From the IMG/VR virus record IMGVR_UViG_3300027970_001657, positions 1-25,409 of that record: a stretch of DNA of 25,409 bases. One strand, 5' to 3'. The translations under genes were made by a program, and so were the position numbers. Shown here piece by piece: positions 12,001 to 21,000 of the stretch. The DNA comes from a virus. The notes under the pieces are model-generated. The model was not told where the DNA came from, did no database searches, and saw nothing but the letters and a program-made list of their open reading frames with translations. Every line of letters starts with the position of its first letter. Position 1 is the stretch's first letter.

Positions 12001-15000
12001 TTAAAACCAAAACAGAATTAGCAAGCGCTGTTGATTCAGAACTCAAATCAGCAACCGAAAGGCTCGCCAGGGACTCCTCTATTGGGGATATGCCTCTACA
12101 CATTCGTTCTATCAGCGTCAACGGGCAACCTGTGCTACTGACGGGGAAAATGATAATGAAGCCTGATATGGTTGGAACGCTGCAACCAAGTTATTCTTTT
12201 GAGTTGGCAAACTCCGAAGGCGACTTGCAAGATGGAATAACTTTTGGGCGCGTCACCAGTTTTCCGACGCTTGCGTCGCGGCTTGAGGAGCTTGGTGAAA
12301 CTATTGATGCCATCAAGACATCGCAAAAAAACAATGCTGAGCGAGTCCGGCAGTTAGCCGAGATGAAGCCAATAACTGAATGGCCGATGGAAAATGAGTT
12401 TCAATCAACACTCGTTGAATTGGACACCACAAGGAAGGCTATGGCGGAAGCAAATGGAATTCCGCAAAAGCCCAAAAAAGAAGATGCGAGTCAATTCATT
12501 GGCGAGGTGATTGCTGGTGAGCCAATAGCAACATCAAATGCGGTTATCAGCGCGCGGGCGGCATTTCACGGAGGCCCGGCTTTGTTTGATGAGTTTAGTT
12601 CCGACTACATTGGAACAGGCGAGGGTGCGGCGGCTTTTGGTTATGGGATTTACTTTGCGGAAAATGTAAATGTTGCTGAAGGATATGCCCGGACATTGGC
12701 GAAAAAAGCCCCGACTATTACAAGCAAATGGGTCATTCAGCCGGTTGATTCAGCGCAAGCTAAATACAAGGATTTGCTAAATTATGCGGACGCGGCACCG
12801 ATGCTGATTTCGGAAACGCTTTTGAATCTTCAAGCGACACCTCGAAATGCCTCCAACATTATTCGGGATTTGGCAAAAACGGCTAAAAAACCAGAATACA
12901 TTAAAGCCTACAACGGCATTGCCGACATGATTGATTCCCGCGAGATCGTTGTCAGCATACCAAAGGGCTATCTTTATCAAGTGTCGCTTGATGTTGATGA
13001 CAATGAATTGTTAGATTGGGACGCCCCATTGAGCGAGCAGAGTCCGAAGGTTCAGGCCGCATTGCAATCGGTTCAAGTTGATAATTGGCTTTGGGAGGAA
13101 ACCATTTCTGAAAAACTCGGAACTAATATTGTAGGCGCAGCGATATACAAAAACCTGACAGCAACATGGCCTGATGCAGAGTTTACTGCAGACGGCATTG
13201 ATCCGAAAAAGAAAGCCTCTGAAGCCCTGCTTGCCGCTGGCATTCAAGGCATAAAATATCTCGATGGTGACAGTCGCGTCGGGTTTGGAAAAGTCACGCT
13301 CAAGGCAACTGTCTGGAAAATGTTTGCCGAGGGATATTGGGTGGCTCAAGACGGAGCAGGCAATCGTTTAGTCAAAGGAACAGAAGAAGAAGCGAGAAAA
13401 GCAGCAGAAGACTACGACGCTAAAAAAGAAACCGCCGGTAACGAGCCAACTCGCAACCTCGTCATATTTGATGACAGCAAAATCAAAATTGTTTCTAAAA
13501 ATGGACGCAAAACATCGTTGGCACAAATTAACGCTCGTGCGGCAAAACTAAAAAGCGATGTTAGCGATTATCTCTTTTCAAACGGAACAGTAAATCTCGA
13601 AGAGGCAACCAATGAAGTTGCGCTGCAATTAAGCAAAGTTGCGGAACTGGCGGATGCAGCAAACTATGCACAGGCAGAAATGTTTGATGGTGTCGCTACT
13701 CCAACCAAAAAGCGCAAGCTGAAGGAAGTCGGCAACACGGAATACGACAATCTGGTAAAGGCCGGATTTGAGGGGGATTGGGTGGCGTTGGCAAAAGCAA
13801 TCAATATCAAAGGCACCGCGTCTTCAATCTTGCCGGAACTCATTTCCGGCAAATTGCCTGTATGGGAAATTATCGGGACAAAAATCGAAGGCCCAGAAGA
13901 TGTCGCCGCAACATTGATTCCGCTCCGTTCCCCCTACTTTGAAAGCGTTAAAGTCGCCGTAATGGATGACTACAACAAAGTGATTTCGAGTGATGTTATC
14001 TCGATAGGCACAATTAACGAGACCATGATGCACTCTCGCGAAGTGTTCCGGGCATTGGCAAAGATCAGGCTTGCCACAGGTAAAAGATTTACCCGAATTA
14101 TTATCTCGCATAACCACCCAAGCGGCGATCCTACACCGAGTGCGGCTGATCGGCGCATTACAAAAAACATTAGCGAGGCGGCAAGTGCAGTCGGCTTTGT
14201 TGTTTTAGATCATGTTATTACAAATGGTTCGAGCTACTTTTCATTTAAGGAAGCTGGCTTCTCATTTGGCACTCCCGCAAAAGAAGAAAAAGGCATTTTT
14301 GGAACTCGCGATAAGGGAATAAAAGCGCCACCATTTGTTCCTTCGACTGCCCCTTGGGAGAAAGTGTCGAGGGATGGATTGCAAAGAATTGATGGTTTAC
14401 AAAACAAGGAAACCAAAAAGTTAATTAACGCGCTACGCCAGGGCAACCTCACGGCAGGCCATGCGCTCCTTTTGACCGCGAAAAACAAATTGACCGCCGT
14501 TGAGCGCATCCCTTCGTTCATGGACACGCCGACTGATGATGTTTTTAGACAAATCATGATGTCTGCCTCGGTCAATGGCGCATACGGGTTTATTATCCAG
14601 GCTCCGTTCTCAATGCTTTCAGCGGACTTTGATCGCTTTGTAACAAAGGCTAAAGAGTTTGCGTTTTTATCTCAAATCACCTTGTTGGATGTTTTAACTG
14701 TTGAAGGGTCAAGCGGAAGCATGTTTTCTGCCAACGAAGCCGGATTGCTTGCCGAAGACCCACAAAGCAACCTGACGCTTGCAGAATCTACCGCTGCACC
14801 ATCCGCCGCCGGCCCGATCTATTCCGAGGACTATACCGGCCCGCGCTTCACCTACGGGCTACGCAATCGCCCCCTCGATATCGGAACTGCCCCGAAAGGT
14901 TACATCATAGGCAGCAATGGGCCTGCCGTGGGACGCGCGCGATGGGGAACGATCCAGTATCCTCGCCAACTCACCAAGGATGAAATTTACGACTACGAGC

Positions 15001-18000
15001 TGGAGGTGATGGACGAAACCCCAGCAACATCGGAAACAACAGCAGAAGACCAACAAAGCACAATAGGCGCCCTGCCTTTTTATGAGAGTCCCGACGCATT
15101 TCCGTCTATTCGGAACGCTCGCACCAAAAAAGAAATCGCCGATGCGCTTGCCGCAGTTAAAAAGCAAGCCAAAGGATTTGGATTTGCAAAAGACGATATA
15201 TTCGTCAAAGGGGCTGAAATTTTAGCAGAGCGTAGATTGTCCGAAATAATCGCGCCTACTAACGCAGAGTTTGGATTCGCCAAAGAGATTGATGCGCCAA
15301 TAGAAAAAATCAAACGGAGCATGGTGCGCTTTGCGTCCGGCATGAGTGGATTAAGTGATCTTGGGAATTCAACTTATGTTCGCGGCGGCCTGAAAAACTA
15401 CGGAGTAGGATTTGATGTCGGGATGCTTTCAAAAAACGCAATAGATTTGCTTGCTGACAGGGTAATCAATCTGGACACGCAGGTTTTTGTCGATTCAGGG
15501 GCTTTCAGTCATTTTGTTAAAAATGAAAAGTTAAAGGCCAAAGGTAAAGAAACATTAGCACCTTTGGACTTCGACAAGATTTTCAAAAAATACGACGCGA
15601 TTACAGAAGCTATCTTTGAGCAAAACAAGGTAGAAGCAGACTATCCGCGCCCGCTTTTTGTTATGCCTGATATTGTTGGCGACCAAAGGGCATCACTATT
15701 ACTCGCAGAACAATACAAAGATCGCATCGCGCTTGCAGGGGATTTCAACCTGTTTGAGCCAATTATTCCTATCCCACTTGGAGAGCTGTCTATTTCGCAA
15801 GCATATAGCAAAATTATTGAGATACTAAAAACCAACACATTAGGAATAGAGATTGATCCTGCCAAGTTCATTGTTGGTATTCCATCTAACGCGGAAGCCG
15901 TAAGCAGGGAACAACTCGCAGAGTTTTTGCGGGAATCAAAGCCTCCCCGCATTCACTTCCTTGGCGCGGCGGCAGACAGCAACATAAATCCATTGCTCGC
16001 AGTTGTGGCTAAAGCCGCACCAGATGCGATTGTCACCGCAGACGCCAGCAAGGTTAGATCAGAAATCCTGAATGGTGTGGCGGCTGGAAAAACGCGAGAA
16101 CAAGCAATTATTGACGCATTGAACCAAGAAGATGATCCCGAGGTTGTCTTAAATGGACTTGCCGAGGGTGTGCTTGCTTCAGAAGTAAGGTCAGATGCGG
16201 CTACAATGCCTGCGAGTATTTTTGCCTCAACCACAGGCTACAAGCCATCGCACATTTTGCGGCTCAAAAAGGACAAATGGGCAGAGGATGGGTTTCCGCT
16301 CGCGTATGGCATAAAAATGGTCGATGAACTTTACAATGCCGGGTCGTTTGCAGGAATACCCGAAGATGCCGTTTTGGTGGCGCAACCAAGCACGAGCGGA
16401 AAAAACATTTTGCCATACCTCCTCGCGCAACGAATCAGCGCAGACCAAGGCAACCCCGTATTTGAAACGCCGGTCGCGACTGCGACCGCAAAGCTCGAAG
16501 CGAAGAAGAAACGCTACGACTACACCATGACCATTGACGACCCGATTGGTTATGCGCCAGAGGCAGGGTTGCAATCCTTGGCCGCGCTCAATCGCCCGGT
16601 TGTTATTGTTGAAGATGTCCACAACACAGGCGAAAGTTGGATGGCTTTTGCCGGCTTATTAAGGCGCAATGGGGTTAATGTATCTGGTGTGGCAGTTCTG
16701 AACGCCGTTGAAACGCGCAAAACGAGTGCGCGTGATATTGAGCGGGTTTCAGAGAAAATAGCCGCCAGCACAAACGAACCTCTTGACATTGTTAAGCCGG
16801 TGATGCAGGGTTTTCTTCATGGCTCCTACAAACAACTCGCCAACAAAATTGAGCTTGCGTCCACCAACAAAGACAAAGCCAAGCGAATCCTCGACCATGC
16901 CAGACAACGAGCAGGAGCGGTTGGCATTGAGGCGGGAATTGGGCTTGAAACTTCATTCCTCGATGGCTCAACGGAATCGCGAATTGGGAATCAAAACAAT
17001 TTAGTTCAAGGCCAACTTCTTGCGCGCAATGCGGCTCGCGCAGGGCAGTTGCAGTTCATGCCTGATGGCATGATGGATGATGACATACTATTTAGCGTCC
17101 CATTAGGTGAGTCCATTGGCTTAGATGCCGCGCTCAAACGAGTCCCCCAATACTCAAAATATCACGATTTAGCTCAATTTTTACTTAAACAAAAATGGGC
17201 GCACTTAAAAGATGAAAAGGTGCGAATGATAAAGCCGTCCGATCTGAAAAAAAATAACCGACGAGCATTCAGAAGTAGTGGGGGCGGGGAGATTATTCAT
17301 GGGGTGCAGGGCATTTCAACACAAGCATTGTTACATGAGGCTGCCCACTCAATCTCCGTTGATGCGATCAAAAAATTTATCGATCAAGTAAATGTCTCAG
17401 GAGCAGATTACAAAAAGTTATTAGAAAATGTTCTTAAAAATGAGGCCGCTCCACAGCCAATCAAGGACATCATAAAATTGTATTTTTCTGCCGCAGAACA
17501 ATTGGGCATACAAAAATCAATGTTCGGCAGCACTACGAAGCGAGTTAATGTTCAATCCGAGAACATTGGTTTTGAAAGGTCAAATTTTGACGACGGAATT
17601 GTTTTTGCAGATTTAGATGTCAGAGGAACTAAGTTCGCAAAAAATTGGGAACCAAGAGCTTATGTTAATGAAAAAGGGAATAGCGCGTTTGGCCGAAAAC
17701 CTCAATATACTACATTGGAGGTATTCAAAGAATTATATCCTAATTTTTACAAAAAATTAGTTGATAATAATTTGCCAATGCCGACTATTTCAGAAAATGA
17801 CTATATTTACGGAAGAATTGTTTTTTCCGATGCTGATTTTCAAAAAATCTTAGATTCCTCCCCGACTCCTGGCGAGAATAAATTTAACGCAGTAGTAAAT
17901 TCTCTACTTGAAAAATATGCAGGCACAACGCTTCCTGATATTTTTGATAAAATTACCAAGCAAGAAAAAGAGGGGTTGAAAAAAGCCGCCAGAGAAACGC

Positions 18001-21000
18001 AGTTACTTAAAGTGTCGCCTTTAAATTTTTTTCACAAGGGACTTGGAAGAAATGTAAGTCGGAGCTTTTTGTTTATCAACTATAAGGAGCCAAGAATCGC
18101 GACCAGTAAAACAAAAGGTTATGCTGGGCCTAACCCTGATATTTTTCAAAAAAAGGTAGAAGATAGTGCTATCAAGACTTTTTCAAATGAGGCTTACGGG
18201 ATGTCAAACATTTATGAGTTCATCGCTCAGTCGTTTAGCAGTCCCGAATTTCAAATAATGCTCTCAAAATTGAAGGGCAATAAAAAGAAAACGATATGGC
18301 AAGAACTTGTCGAAGCAATTAAAAAGCTGTTCAAGAAAATGTCGTCAGATTTTTCGGGCGAATTAGAAACCATGCTTGAGTCGGTCTTGCGAACTACCGC
18401 AGAAATAGCCGATCTAAACTTGCGAAAAAACAGTTCAGCAAAAAAACAAAAAACAATCGAATTGTTTTTTGCTTTGAAAAATATCTTGCCGTATGAGCCA
18501 AGTGCAAAACTAACATGGATCAACGGGACGGAGGATACCGATTCACCGCAAGTTTTAGTTTTGTCCGGAGAAAATGGGAGTTACTTTAGAACGCCAGTAA
18601 AAACCACATCGCAATTGATCGAAATTGTTGGGAAGGAATTGTCGAAACAGATGCTGAGCGGGGAAAATCTTACCATTGAAAATGGTAATCGCATTCATGC
18701 GTTACCCGTCAGTCAAATTGACCCTGCCTTCTACGCAAAAATACCTAATCGTGTTTACACGCTTAATGAGTTTCTTGAAGCGGCAAACGATATTGGAATA
18801 CAAGAGTTTAGTGATCTTGCTAAAGCAAGGAAACCTACTATCGGAAAAAAACCGCAAAGTTCTCAGATGATAGGCACGCCAATCAGTAAGGGATTTTCGG
18901 CAGGTAATAGTATAAACGACATTGCTTTTGATTATGTCGCGAAGAGATCGCCAAGGGGCAACGCAATGGAAACACTTGTCGCAAAAGAAGACCCAAGCGA
19001 AAACATCGCCCTTGGAATGGCGTTTGACAATTTCACCAGCGACTTGAAAAAGGAATCTGCTGCAACCGGCAATATAACACCTCGTCAGATCAATGCGGCC
19101 CCGACCCCTGCTGACGAAATAGCAATAATTTCCGAAGAGGCTAATGCCGCGAAATCGTTTCGTAAAAATGAGGCGAAACTTGCGACAGAAAACGCCTCCA
19201 TGAAAGAGAGTGCAAAAGAGTTTTATGCCAATGTTTTCCAAGGCCGCTACGACAAGCTGGAATACTATGCCCCCGGAGCAAAGGATGTGATTCTTTCTAA
19301 CAAGCGGAACGAAACACTTGCGGCAGCGACCATCAATGCCATGATGGATCAGATTAAGCAGGACATTATCAAGGGTTTTGGGTATCCGCAATTCTGGAGC
19401 AAAAACAAAACGCGGCTTACAAATTTTCTCGATGAAATCCTTCCGACCGCTGCGCGATTAGAAGTCGCTGGCTTCGACGATGACGGCAACTTTATTTTTC
19501 GCGACTTCTACATGAGGTCGGGAATGATGTCAAAAAATGAAACCCGCCTTCGTGGCATCGCTCCAGGCGATACCTTCATTGGCAAAGATGGAATGACTTA
19601 CAGGCTTGGTCGCTTTGTTGAAGACAGAAACAAATATGTAATCGAGCGGTGGATGCCGGCGGCAAGCCAAGAAAAAATCTTCGCCGATTTCCACAGCAAA
19701 TATCCCGAAACAGCATACTACCTCGACAGGTTTATCGCTCCAGGTATGGAGGAGTCCCGATATGAGGGGCCAAGCGGAACAATGACGGCAGAGTTTAATC
19801 GAGGATCGCTGCGCCAACTTTTTAATGATTGGCCTCAAGAGTTACGAGACTTGTTTGGCCCAATACCATTAGAAGACATGCCTTATGTCCCCGGCTACAC
19901 GCCCGATGTCGCCGAGCAAAAAACATTAGTTGCATTGATTAGTTCGCTGCTCAGTAAGTTTAAATCAGGCGCGAGAAAGTTTAAGGCTGGCGAGCTGCGC
20001 GAAAGTGGCAATATCAAAAACCTCTTTGACGGTTTCAGCACCCGCGCTTACGAAGCTCACCGCGAAAAAATTCGCGTTCAGACCCGGCAAAAGCTCATTG
20101 ATCTTGCGGCCAAGCCAGAAACCAGCATTGATCCGCTGAAGGTTAAGGATTTCGTTCCTCTGGACGGCACATTCAATCAGTTGCTCCAAGCCGTAAAATT
20201 GGCTCAGCGTCTTAACCCAACGGCATACCCAGCATTAACGGATGCGTTGAGTCCCGCCGACGATAAGGCAATGGCAAAAATTCTGGGCGATGCTTACAGG
20301 CTTAAAGGTCGAGGACTGATGATTCACAAGCAAGTTGCCCGCGAGCTAATGTTAGGCGTTGCTCGCGAAACCACCTCGAATTGGTTGACGCGAATACTAA
20401 GCGGACTGCTCGAACGATACAATGGCGGCTTGCTTTCAACCCCCTTCACAGCAATCACAAACGCCTTGAGTAATGAGTTGCATAAATTCACAAGGGCTTT
20501 TAACAGGTTGAATTTTGCTCTCATAAGTGCCGCCACGGGCGATGTTCGAGGCGCAAAACTTGGCGCATACGAGTTTGGCTTCCTCCTGCGGGGACTCGTC
20601 AGCGACAGGTTTATGGGGAGCAAGTTCCAGCAAAATCGAATTGGCGACATCGTTCCCAAGGAATTATTTAGCGATCAAACCGGTTTGGAGGCGATGGACA
20701 TTGATGCCGACAAAACTGTGTTTGAACAGGTAATGCGCTTGAATTTGGGAGGGGCTGCACTGCAAGCGATGGGTTATGGAGAAATTGACACTAAAAACAA
20801 GCAACAATTAGCGTATGCTGCATACCGGGCTCACGCCGAAGTTGCGTGGTCTGAAGCGAAGAAGCGCAAAGAAGTTACCAAGCAAATAAATAAGCGCGAG
20901 TGGATGCGCGCATGGATGAAATCTGAAGACAATGGAATCCACCAAGATGTTTATCAAACCGTTGTTCTTTACATGATGGACTACCAAAATGTTCCGGCAT

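Noticed and set aside
18702-19391. 229-codon open frame on the minus strand
   Set aside because: It is antisense to the giant gene, unusually rich in Cys, Phe and Arg, and has no recognisable motif; it looks like a by-product of the AT-rich coding strand.
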